Source: Baylisascaris procyonis (taxonomy: Eukaryota > Nematoda > Chromadorea > Rhabditida > Ascarididae). From it: a stretch of DNA of 64,000 nt. The notes below the pieces were generated by a model, which did no database searches, was not told the DNA's origin, and saw only the letters and a list, made by a program, of their open reading frames with translations. The stretch is from assembly GCA_037389465.1 (NCBI GenBank), contig JAZARR010000214.1, forward strand, positions 2,356,001-2,420,000, written 5' to 3'. The translations under genes and the position numbers were made by a program. This document shows positions 42,475-54,500 of the stretch, one piece after another (position 1 is the stretch's first letter; the number at the start of each line of letters is the position of its first letter).

Positions 42475-45400
42475 CGGATTAATGCTTAACATTCCTATTC
42501 ATTGATAAGTTTTCGCCTCAATATTAATTATCATACTTGAAAGACCAGAAAAAAGGACACGGGTTCTGGCGTTGAGTCAACGTTGACCATTGATTGATGG
42601 GGAAGGGGAAGTTATTCATTCGCACAATAATCGAACTCTGGGAAAACTCTTGAAAAGTTTGACCGAAGCAAGTTTCCTCCCATCTCCAAAATAATTCTTT
42701 AAATAAGTCAATTTTGGCAATTCCCTTCTCCCTCTAAATTCTTCCACCTGGTTGCCTCACAATTGCTGCCTTAAACTTTGTCAAGTTTAATCGGTTTATG
42801 AGCGAAACCGATTACTCATCACTCCCATTATTGAACAATTTCGTTTAGATAATTCGATAGTGTGGACATTTTGCTCACTGTGAGCACCAGAATTATCACA
42901 AGTGCTGGGTGTTTTGCTTTTACTAATGACCGTCATATCAACTTCAGGCTTCTTATTGAAGCATGAGTGCAAGTGAATCTTTTCATGAGTTTATGTCAAC
43001 GTGAAACGAAAGAAGGTCATTAATTAACGAGGACTACAACAGTCAGCATCTAATGACCCGTTGTTTTAGACACATCCACATTTTGATTCTTCTCAAAGCA
43101 ATGTGGTTTACGAATATCGGCAAAATTCCTGCATATTGTTTATAAATGACATTTTTGCATCCTGTCTTGAAATATTAAGAAAATTTTGCCTTTGAACAGG
43201 TCGAGCTTTTGTGCTCTCAACTTCCATTATGCATTTCTGGCCATCATGTTTGATGTTGTTCCGTTCATTAGAGGTTCATTACGGAAAGGATATAGCATTA
43301 TTGTAGCATAGGACTTTCAAAAAGATCATACCATCTTCGCCTTAAGGAGAAAAGGGAGGGATCCGTTAAAAGGAACGCTAATTTTTTATACCGAGTTAAT
43401 GAACCAGAGTAAAACTACTATCGGATTTTCCGACCGGGCAGCATTTGTAAAGGTTTTTGAGTAATATTTTCTCTCTGATAATCGAATGATTTAAGAATTT
43501 TCACTTCTGCAAGCTCGACCTTAATTCATGTTGAAATTGTTCGTTTATCACATCAAATAGTGAGTGTGAGAAAATGAGAACAAGTTGAAATTTCTGCAGC
43601 TTAAAACAATGTGCAGCTCTTGTTTTCCTTTGAATTCTTTGTTGGAGGTATTTCATTCTTTGAAAGTCACAAATTTCGTAAACTTCCTTTGAATGTGCAC
43701 TTTTTAATTTCGTAATTTTACCTTCTGTGTACCTCAGCTTGATTGTTCACCAAGTTCGAAATGTCGCGATAGCTATGAATCCTACACTTATTGATGGTGA
43801 AGGATGTGTGGCGGATGTCCAGAGGCAGTTGCTTCTATCATACCGACAATAGTTAATCAGAAATTCAATGGGAAGTAATTGCAAAAGAGTCCTTGACAGC
43901 CCAGTTCATTTGGAAGCACTTCCACAATCACCTAGTTTTGTCAGTTTACGCTCGTTGTGCCTACTAGTAATTTCGCCTCACTTCAGAACACAAAAGGAAC
44001 GAATATATGTCTTTCCTGCGGATAATCTGCATTCGAATGAGATTATTAGCTGTTACACAGGAAATAATGGGAATGTTGTATATTCGTTCAAATAAGCGGT
44101 AAACTAAAATGGTTTTTTGTTGCAATATTCTCAAGGATTTATGTAAAAAACGAATGTTAAAGGATGCAACATTCATAATCTATAGGAAAAAGGAAGTACA
44201 ATAATGTTTTAATGCAATGTCATCAAATCTACAAGACTGCTGCGACACGCTATGCCATTTTTGCAAATATTACCAGCACAGATTGAACGAAATTAGAAAG
44301 CAAGTCGATAACGCAACCATTTGCCAATTCTTGCTTCTTAGCTGAATCGGACAGCTTAAGTTTTCCGAGATACGATCTCTTCAGGCCTACTTCGAGAATT
44401 TAGAACTGTGACTGGTTAGTCGGCATTTTCTTAATAGCTTCAACAATTCAACCATAATTTATCGAAGAATTCGGCTGCCGAATTTGATGCAGGATATGTG
44501 TTAAATTTCACCCTTTGTGGTCCATAATGTTGTTTACTACTTGAAATTTATTACAGCCGACTATGTACAAGACTGCATGATCTCATAATTTGTCAACAAA
44601 GCATCCTTAGGGATTTAGTAGGATTTCACGAAAGAATTTTGAAAGGTGATAGAGAATAGAAGATCGTGCAGGTTGGGAAATTTCTGCGTCACTCAGTTAC
44701 AGTATTTTTCAGTTTCAGCGCTCAAAGCTTGGCTACGGTGAATTTTTTCTTGGATATTGGTTTGCTTTTTATTTTTTTAAATATATTTTTTTTGAGAAGG
44801 GATCATCCATAAAATCACCAAGGAAGCGTGCGCCTAATTGCTATGAAAGTTCTACAAAGAATGGCTATCATTTAAAGATAAAATGTAGAAGCAGCACTTG
44901 GCCAACGGCGAATCGACGTAACACGTTGTGGCATTTCTGCAAAATGGTGAACTTGCCGACTAGCAGTTCTGTCGGCGGGTGCATTCGTCATCGATGCCTT
45001 TAATGTGGCACCGTGCATATGCCCTTTCGGCCCACTTTTTTCACGTGGTTAAAACAGGAGATACTAAGAGGTTCTTGTCGTTTTGTCGCAGCATGCTCAG
45101 CTTTGCTTGTGTGAAACCATTTCAAGTAGATGGAAAATGTGCGACGCCACTGATATCAATCACCTCAGAAGTGTCTCCGTCTGGGAAAATGTGGTCGTAC
45201 CCCCCCCCCCCAACCCCCATCACCCACCCCCTCGACAAGTTATGTTGGCAAAGCTAAGTTATAAAATTCCAGTGTGGTGGACACATTTCTGAGATGACCT
45301 CCTGTTCGAATGAACGACGCTTTTTGGAAGAATTTTAAAATGTAGACGCTGATTTTATCATTACACCTCTGCCCAATTGTTCACTTATTTATGTTATACT

Positions 45401-47918
45401 GTTCGGAATAATAAAGTCCTTTCTTCTGTTTTTGACTTTTTTGTGGGGAGTAGCTGTCCCTCATAGACATCCGATTATATTGGTATGAAAGTCTTGCAGT
45501 TTTATGTGGCATGCTCACGAAATGGTTGCAATGGCCTTCAGTTGGTCAATTTTAGTAAGGTCAAGTATAACATTCAAGGCATAGTAATTTTCGAGGTAGT
45601 AAAGCCAAATATAATATACGTGGAAGATATGTCGCGTTTTAAATGAAACAGTGTGAGAACTAAGGAGACAATGGATGCAGCGTAACAAAGTTTGTAGAGT
45701 TCTTCGACGTGGTGGGATGAATTATAGAGCAGTTTTTGAAATCTTTAGGTCTCAGAATATATTATCAAGAAATTCATAACAGAAAGGAACTGAAAGACAT
45801 CTGCAAACTGAAAGTTTCCTAACAGCATTCCGATGATCTCTTGGAAGCGCTATGGCTCCTTATTGGGAGACTTAGGGCGGCTTCTACTATATAACATACT
45901 TGTTCAGTTCGCTAGATATTGTTGCGTGTTTGAAGCACTACGTCGATCTGATAAGTAGCACCAGTGCGACCGGGTCCAAGTGCCTTCCTACACTACCTGT
46001 TAAGTATAATATGAAAGCTTGGCTGCTGAGTTTTCGCTTGCTATCACACACAGGTACCGATTTTTAGCAGAAACAGACAAGATATTTGTGCAACCCGTCT
46101 TCGATTCTTCCAATATCATCTACTTTCCTAAAGTTTTAAAGAGTTTAAATTCACTGCAATCTATCCAGAAACGATTAATTAAAAGACCGCCTGAATTTCG
46201 TCGACTTTAACTGCGACGACAAATTGAGCGAGTGTGACTGCAGAGACATGAAATGAGAGCTATTAGTGATATGGCTGACTTGTTAAATAATTTACAACTG
46301 CACTCATACAGACTTAAATCTTCTATATGGGTTCACTTCCAGTGACAACGTTGAGTGAATTGCATTCGAAACTTACGATCATTTCTTTTCAAGCAGAGTA
46401 ATAGCCTTGTAGAACCGGTCAATTTGAAGAAGTGTGAATATTCCTAATGAGATTTGTCATTGTTTCTAAGCATTTCGGCACTCAGCTGGCCCGCAAGTAA
46501 AGTCCAACGAGTGCAGAATCAAGTCAGAAGAAGAATTAAATTTTCATATTTTACACGATACTCCTACGGCTTTTCGAACGACAAATTTCACGAACTACAA
46601 ACCAGTAACAAAATATGTAGAATAAACTCTTCATGTTTTGGAATTAAATTTTGGCCGAAGCTATGGAACAAGAAACCTGATCGGTGTGAAGTGGAGGCAA
46701 ATTTTTCAATGTGACATGTGATAGAGGTTGCCATCAATCAATGAAATCATGGCTGCCAGATTTTGTAGCTCTATTTCAGAGGATCACAATTTGAACCTCC
46801 CACAAGACAGTCAGAGAGACACAAAAATACACTCAAATATAAACATGACAAAACCAAATGCGTTTTTACAGAGCAAATACATGAAAAAGAATTGACACGA
46901 TTATAGTGGAAACTCGGCTAACCCTGCTTTTGGCCTATTGTTTTTGCAGAACTGCTTACCGACAGTTCGGTGATTTCTCGAGAGTGCATTTCCGGTGAAT
47001 TCACTGCAGTTTCCACTAAAACCTCTTCCATCCGCAACGAAATAGCCAGAGAACAATTTGTTTGCGTCAATAATGCCCAACAATACGTGAACCAGTTAAA
47101 ACTATGATCTCATAACTCTCACACATGTTTCGAGCTAAGCGATTTCGAAAGCGATTGCAGAAGTGTGCTACGAGATTGCCGCAATAAGCAATTTTACATT
47201 TCTGCCTATCGGGCTAATCCACCGCACAAATATGGGGAAACGATGAAAGCATATGCTAACACCATACACCAGACCGGTGTAACTGTTCAGAACAAAACCG
47301 CCCAAACGCACCCATCAACCAAAGTAGTTGCAACCGATGTCACCATACGCTGCCTGTCTCGCAGCTGCATCAGTTACGCACATCAAGCTATAACCCCAAT
47401 TAAAGCCGTTTCCACATCCTGAGCACCAAGCGCATGTTTTGTCGGACGGGTTGCACTGATTTTCTCTGCTCGTCCCTCATGTCTCTCTCATTAAATGAAA
47501 TAACGCTCGCATTTTACCAACGTCTTTAGACATTGCTTCTGCCTAATTTTGTAATGCATACTGTTAGCAGTATTGGTGTTCTGGGAATGCGAATATCTCC
47601 TAGCAATAGTTAGTTTGTGTATGTATAATTACGCCTGACTGTTTAAGCTAAGCACGCAGGAAAGCTTCTGAAGAAGTAAATTTTTGCAACTGTGACCGAT
47701 GACTTAAGGTCAGTCCATACGTCAATATCTCGTTCAACTGTTCAATGAATTCTGTTTCTTTAGTGGCACAGATTTGGCATCCATTTCCATCACCGAATCT
47801 TTTTCAGCTGTAATTCGTTTGACTTTGCTGCATTATATTTAGAGCCATTTTGCCATCCGTCGTTCCATCGCATAAAGAAATTTGTAACAGGGCGGCCATG
47901 GCTTCACCGCTGATTTAC
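42475..47918. other. stretch with no defended gene
   Basis: Open frames at 43868-44095, 44979-45292 and 47165-47422 (+) have no family motif and no linked splice partners. The last has the best composition (85 codons, Thr/Ala-rich, after a GATTGCAG acceptor). A 12-C run is annotated separately. Confidence 0.35.
45200..45233. repeat. C-rich tract with a run of 12 C
   Basis: Twelve C followed by CCCCC and CCACCCC groups. The complementary strand has G-quadruplex potential. Confidence 0.8.
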
Positions 47919-48033
47919 CACATTGCTTGCTCTTCCGTTGCCAGAAATTGGCAGGAGTCAGGGCTTGGAACGCAGCACAGGTGGTGACAGTGAATATTAC
48001 CATAGCATTGTTCAACAGCTCTCCCAAGAAGAG
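47919..48033 (-). CDS. candidate Cys-rich exon
   Basis: On the minus strand, between GAGTTAG and a GTAAAT donor, the frame reads LLGRAVEQCYGNIHCHHLCC and continues VPSPDSCQFLATEEQ. Five to six Cys in about 20 residues suggest an extracellular disulfide-rich segment. It is a single isolated exon candidate. No family is recognised. Confidence 0.22.
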
Positions 48034-49246
48034 CTAACTCAATGATCTAATGCGGGATCTAAGTATGATAAAGGAAGCATCTGAGCTTTGAGCGTCCAGA
48101 TTGAAAACAAAGAACTGCCTACAGGCAGAAGCAGTCTATTGAACAATAAGGGCGAGAGTTCTTTCATACTTCAGCCAATATTTCAGAACTCGCATGCTGC
48201 AATAAGATCTCTGGACTTCATTTGGAAATGGAATATCGAGCAGAAGGGTGCCGACATTTTATAGACAGCTCCAATAACGGTTTGAAATGTGTTTCATTGT
48301 CAGTTCTTATTGGTACATATCTTTGTTTTGCTTACGAGGTTTATAGAAGAATATGAAAATAAGAAAACGGTCTTGCACAAGTTCAGCTATCATAAGCACA
48401 TTTGTCTGAATACGCTGATTTGAAGACCGCAGACGCTGTACCTCAGTGGTCAAGTACATATATGAAATGCTCCTTTCTTACATGCCTTTAGAATAGCAGA
48501 GCAAAACAGAGTGATTGAAAGAGAGTGAGGTGGTCTTGGAGAGAAAACATGACCGTAGATGCAGCAGCAATCGTTAAGAAATCGTTCTTTGGCAGGGAAA
48601 TGATCATTATCCATCCTTTTCATATCAAGCTTGGTGTAATACACTTGAGAGATTTGGCGATTGTTTTAGGTACATTTGGAGGTCGCTTCCTGGACTGTAC
48701 ATGTAAAACTAGAGGCTGGGAGCCTTCAGATTCTTAAACTTATCGAGGATTCTAATCTCACAGAACATATGAATGGTGCTGGCTTCAAGTCGTGCCTAAA
48801 GCAGCTTTTTCTCAGATGTCCTGAACTTCTCAACTAAGCACAAAGCAGGCAGTTATATCACAGGCAGTGAAAATTTGATTTCCAATGTGATTTTTATAGT
48901 GCACATTTTGCACGGTTACTTGAGCAAATTTTCACATAATTTTGGAGGTTTCAGCAAACAGCTAGATTAGAGGTTTCCCTGGGAAGTGAATGTGATGAAG
49001 GAGAGGAATCAAAGCAAGTGAGATAGGTATTTGATCGCAAATGATTGGTTGAGTCTCAAACGAAACTATATTCATGACGCGCACAAACGAAAATCTTGCG
49101 AACAGTTTTTTATTATACATTAATAGAGATTGTCTGAAGCAACTTACTATCTTAATGAGTTATCATATGAAATAAAATGATACGTCATGTGTTTTACTTT
49201 TGCACAATTTAAGACAGTTTCAATGCGATTTATTAGTATCATTCAC

Positions 49247-49828
49247 CTGGTTGCTAAAATCCCTAAATATTTTAACAACTGAAAAAATGAAACGATTCGG
49301 CATAACCACTTCCATATTGAGGATGAGCACTATGATCATGTCCCGAAGCGCTGTATTATAATTGACCAGTAAACGTTGATCAACTTTACCATTATGTTCT
49401 AAAATATGTGATGCACCAAAACTGTAAGTCCACAGTGAAGTGCACTCGTTTTCATTCGCAACCTTCGTGCTCGAGTCTAATCCGAACACTTTCAGCGTCT
49501 CACCTTGCTCTAATTTCACACATTTGCATCATCATTAAAGCATAACAACTATAGATAACGGTGCAGAAATAAATTCATTGCAAGCTCCTAGTGTACGAAG
49601 ATTTCACTGAGAAGATAGCCTGCCATTTCCCACATAAGCTCACTGTATATTACAGATACTCTTTAACTGCGCAGCATTCGTTGCATTAGCTTTCGTTTGT
49701 TTGCTTTCCGTCCATTCATCGCGTTTCCATTTAAAAGAACGTCCGCGATCCCTAAGAACTCTCCCCGTACCAGTGTTGTACACTTCTTCGTCAACATAAC
49801 CTCTTCTCACGTTACCTTTTGAAAGCAT
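49247..49828 (-). CDS. candidate gene start, two exons, unrecognised product
   Basis: A first exon from ATG 49828 (MLSKGNVRRGYVDEEVYNTG..., basic, Lys/Arg-rich) can end at 49644 with a good GTGAGC donor (phase 2). A second exon-like frame, 49509-49247, reads GETLKVFGLDSSTKV, then TSLWTYSFGASHIL and NYNTALRDMIIVLILNMEVV, and ends CAG|GTGAAT. Its central WxxxFG and hydrophobic-strand layout is faintly reminiscent of dynein light intermediate chain P-loop folds, but no P-loop is seen. The phases of the two exons do not match as drawn, so an exon is missing or a boundary is wrong. Confidence 0.33.
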
Positions 49829-49852
49829 AGTGGTTCCATTACACCGACTAGA

Positions 49853-50221
49853 ATGACTGCCCTAAATGCAAGATGCCACTATTCTGGCGTGAAGATGAGC
49901 AGTCTCGTTTCAAGATGTCCAGCGGTGGTTTTAATTAACGTTACGAACTCTGTGGTGCTTGATGAGGTAGTTCGTCTATTCCCATAGCGCACGATTCATT
50001 TCTTCCGGCTGCAATCGCATAATTCATTCGTTTGAGTGAGTGCTTACCGAACGAAGCGTCTGAGATTTCTCGTTGCTTTTCTCAGCTATACCAGTGTTTC
50101 TTCCTTTTATATTCGGTCATTACAGTTTATGACGATAGAGGGGAAGGAGAGATTGCTGTGTCTTTATGAAACCCATCCCGACACAGATACCACGGACGAA
50201 ATGGCATGCGAGTTGATGTGA
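49853..50221 (+). CDS. candidate small gene or 5' exon of the CoA-transferase
   Basis: ATG 49853 opens a 38-codon exon ending VVLDE at a GTAGTT donor (49966, phase 0). A terminal exon at 50128-50221 follows a good acceptor (CGGTCATTACAG) and reads MTIEGKERLLCLYETHPDTD, ending DEMACELM. Joined in phase 0 they give a 69-residue protein. The first exon is also in phase with the CoA-transferase exon at 51551, so it could be that gene's 5' end with an alternative terminal exon. The start lies 24 bp from the opposite ATG at 49828. Confidence 0.3.
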
Positions 50222-51550
50222 ATTTGGATTCATTTAAACGAAGAGCAGAACTTCGTCCACATTTTTCGAAAGTCATAATATTTCTACCTCATCTTTGTGT
50301 ACAGATTAACTAAACCCCCATGCAGCTTCACTCAATTTTGCTTGTGACATTTAATCAGAACGGCACAAACTTCGATGCCTTCTCTTCCGCGAATATAATG
50401 ATCCGTTTGAGAAGAGCTTCGAAAGCTATTCTTTTACTTTTTACACTTTCTTTTGCTCTTCATATGTTTCAGATCATAAAAAATTTCTCTCGGAGTCTGT
50501 TTCTTTATCAATGTTTCGGCTTTCGACATATCTTTCAAAGGCTTTCCCTTCGTTTCGGTTGCCGATAGTTCGACATTTTTCTGATAATGTCTTCATCTCT
50601 CCGCGAGTTCGACCGCGTTCCTCATCTAAGATGACACCATTGTTAGGCGTGAAGGTAATTTGATACTCTATTAGCGAGGATTCATCTGTGCACTGCACAC
50701 ATTTTGAGACACGTTTTCGTGCGCAATATATTTGTTTAAATGATAGGAACTAGCCCCATGCAACCGTTCGTGAGCTCATTGCCTCCTCCATGAGAATGAA
50801 TTACTCCAACCTAATTACTCGGCACATACGGGAAGTTGAGCTAGTAGGAAGCATAAGAACAGATAAGCACACTGAAATGTCGATTGTCTTGAATTGTGCG
50901 AAAATTGACATATTAGTACGGTTAGTTGAACAGCCCTAGATTGCTACTGTTTTATGGTATTCCGTGATTTGCGTAGGAAATTTAATGTTTATATTCCTCA
51001 TCTTTGCAGGCTATTTTCTCTACTGAAGTTAACCTCATTCCTTTCTTGCTCTTTCGATCACAGAAAGCTTGTCTTTATGTCTTGCACAAAGAACTAATGA
51101 TAATCTGATTTCAATATTCCACATATTCTAATTTCGATATTCCAGCCAATAAAGCAATAACTTCATCATTTTCCTCTCTCCCTTGCGAACAAACATTATT
51201 AATGAAGTGCCTGAGCACATGCAAATTTTTCCCGATGTTTTTTGACTGTTTGGAGTTTAAGAAACATACAATTCATAAAGACGTGATTATGAAAAGCGAA
51301 ATATACATCATAAAAAAGATTGCCTAAGCGGAAGTTTATTTTTTCCTCGATACCACACTAACGAATAACTATGGCTAATCAGTTTATTATCATTATTACT
51401 CAATTACAATTCCGTCTTTCGTATCGGCCTAAAAAGTTTTTTTCACTTTTTTTCTTTTTTCAACCCATCATTATAAAACAAAAATGGTTCTTTTTTAAAA
51501 TAAGGACAAGAGTGTTAGGTGTTTAGCATTCTGAGATGCAATGTTTTTAG

Positions 51551-54500
51551 GTCCTTGCCACACACGACAGTGCGATCGTTCACCTCGTACTCAAATCACT
51601 GGGCGAATTCGGCGCAGAAATCGTCGATGCCCCGCTCGTGAGTACCGTACTTAAAATCACATTACCGGTCACAGCCGATTTGCGATTGAAATTACAGAAT
51701 CTGTTTAGTGCTTCCTGTAGTGATTTTAATACAGAGATCGTTTCAATCCCCTTCTTACCCGAGTATTCTACTTTTTAATATCCTGTAGTCATTGGCAGTT
51801 ATGACCTCCAAAGTTGTTATTCAAGTAAGTACTGAGCACCTTTCCGAATGAAAAAAATCGTACATCCTGAAAGTTCCGTCTATCCATCTGTTTTTCTATC
51901 CATGTCTACCCTGCCAATTCGAATGGAATTTGAGGGTGAGTAATTAGGTTCATTCTGCATCCGAGTTCCAAGAATCACCCTCAACCCCCTACACCATCAG
52001 TTCTCGATTCTTCAAATTTCATTCTCAGAGTGACTCGCAGGTCAAATCATGCTAGGAAGAAAAGTTTTACCAACGAAATGAAAAGCCACTTTGTTGCATG
52101 TGCCTCATCCTAGACGAGTCGATCCTTGCAGCCATGATTCACACTCGGTGCAGTAAAATAGCTCCGATTTTTGCTGCTTTACCAAAAAATCAAACAAAAA
52201 AATAGCAAGTTATTGTTTTTTGAGTTATCCAGTTGTGTTCTGTTGATGTGAACGTTTCAAATATGTAAAGCTTCAATCGTACTTCCTTTCAGTGCATCGC
52301 CACCTTTCTATCAAATTCTAAGCGGTTATCAAATACATATGCGCAAGATTCTTCAGCAATAATTAAGAACTGCTTATCTCCAATATATATAGAAAACGTA
52401 TAATTGCAATATGAGACTGCTAGCGATAGATAAGAGACTAGTTAGATAGCGAGGCATAGAGTAAATTTTGAAGTCATCTACGTTACCTCAATCTCCAAAT
52501 TATCGACTATAACATCTTCAGATGAACGTTCTTAGTGAGAATAAGTTGAATGAGCGAAGTCTGTTGCAAGATTTAGAAGTCTGTTAGATTAACTTTCTTG
52601 TTGCCTAGTTAACAATCATTCTTTGAGGAGGTGCTCATCGATAAGCTAGCTTAGACTAGCTGCCCGCATTGCAAGCTATTCAGAACGAAATTAGGTCAGG
52701 TTTAATTCTAATCCACCTTTCCAAACTTGCATTTATGAAGCATATTGCACCTCAGCTATGCCTGCAGGTGTTTATGCACTGGTCAGAAATAGTGTTTCCC
52801 TTTACATTTGCGTAATCATCGAAAGTTGCATCATTTACAGAAATTTTGCATGAACTGTCGGATTATGTAAATTTTGAATGCAGCAGCGTATGTGTTGCAT
52901 CATTTGTTGGCGTTTCAAGAAAGTGCTTCGCTCAGCAAGTAAAAGTGCGGAAGCAATAATCATAACTGAGTAATGCGCAATGCTTTACCGCTTATTTCAA
53001 ACCTTAAATTTCTTAATGACAAGCTTTCACTTATCTTAGCTCAACTGCATGCGAGTTTTGAACATATTGGACACTTACTGAAGGTGATGCACGAAAAAAT
53101 GGCCAATGGTGAATTGCAAATGCGGAGAAACAAGTTGATAAACATCTGCCGCAAAATGGATCTGCTCATCGAAGGTTTTCCTGCTGGTACGTTGCAGCGA
53201 AATGGGATTCTTCTCGAAGAAATCAGGAAAAGCAATTCAACCATGGTGACGGCCCGATTCGTTGGTGTGTTGGTATTGGGTTGAATTACAAAAGCCTTCT
53301 AAATTTTCTTCTGCTTTTAAACTTTTCTTCAAAATTGTGATTTTCTAAAAAGATTTGCTTTGTGATAATGTATTATGAGCAGAATGCAGTTTAAACAAAG
53401 TGTGGTTTTCTTATTTGGGGCGAAAACTCACAACAACGAGGCTATTTTGTTCAGCGCAGCGATTAATGCTCAGTGACCGAAAATGTTCATTGGTCGAATA
53501 GTGCAATCACTTAAAAAATTGATAAAAAGTTTCAGTGACAGAGAGTGATTTTTAGCAACATCGCGAAATCCAAAGTGGTTTTTATCATTTCTTCAAAAAC
53601 TATGAAATTCAAGACATCTTAAAAAGCTGGCGGTAAACGAAGAAAGGAGCCGAGTGCCCTGTTTCTCTGTTCTCCAGCAGCACCGGAAAAGTCATGAAAA
53701 CCGTTTTTGATATACGAATTTGAAATCATATATTGTTCGAAAATATTGCCATCTGATGGATTATTTCATCTGAGAAGTGTGATATTTCCGGACGATTTGG
53801 CCCTGGGGTGGATTATTTTCGGATGATCTGGTCCATGCTGTTCTTAGAGTCCCCTCATTCGGATCGACCAGCCTCAAAAATATTTCAGAAAACTACATAG
53901 TGCCGCGTGGCGCGTTCCCCTGCAGAACCGATCAGTTAGAAAAATCGGCAGTCGAAACTTTTTTTAATGCGAAATATCATTTGATCTAAAACGTTTACAG
54001 AAATCTCGAAATTAATATTAATTTTCTGCTGCTTGAAAGGAGGGCGAACGGGAGGATTGGCAACCTGAGGCGTCGACTGTCCTAGCAATTTTCATAGCCA
54101 CTCATTTCCATGCCATCTTCTTTCTTAGGTTTGAGTGGCCATTAGGATGCATGTCGAATGCATTTTCTGTTCGTGACAGGCAATCAACAGAGAAAAGCAT
54201 TGACTTTGGAAACTATGCTTGAAAATTCAGTGTGTGACATCGGGAAAACTTTTGGAACGGCTCATCTAGACTAACCAATCCGAAATTCGCGTATTCGCAA
54301 TTAGCTTACCTCATTTTATCCCAAAAGGGAGTATAGGGCCCTTTTTGCAGTTTTCAGAAGGGGTTTCGTTGTGGAATGGGAAAGGAAGCTCCCCAAGCAA
54401 ATCGGTCTGTACCCAACAAATGTGGTACATGCAAGCGTTCATGCAGTTGTGTTACTTTCCGCTGTCGCCAATAGTGCGTTAAAATGGGTTTGTTGATCGT

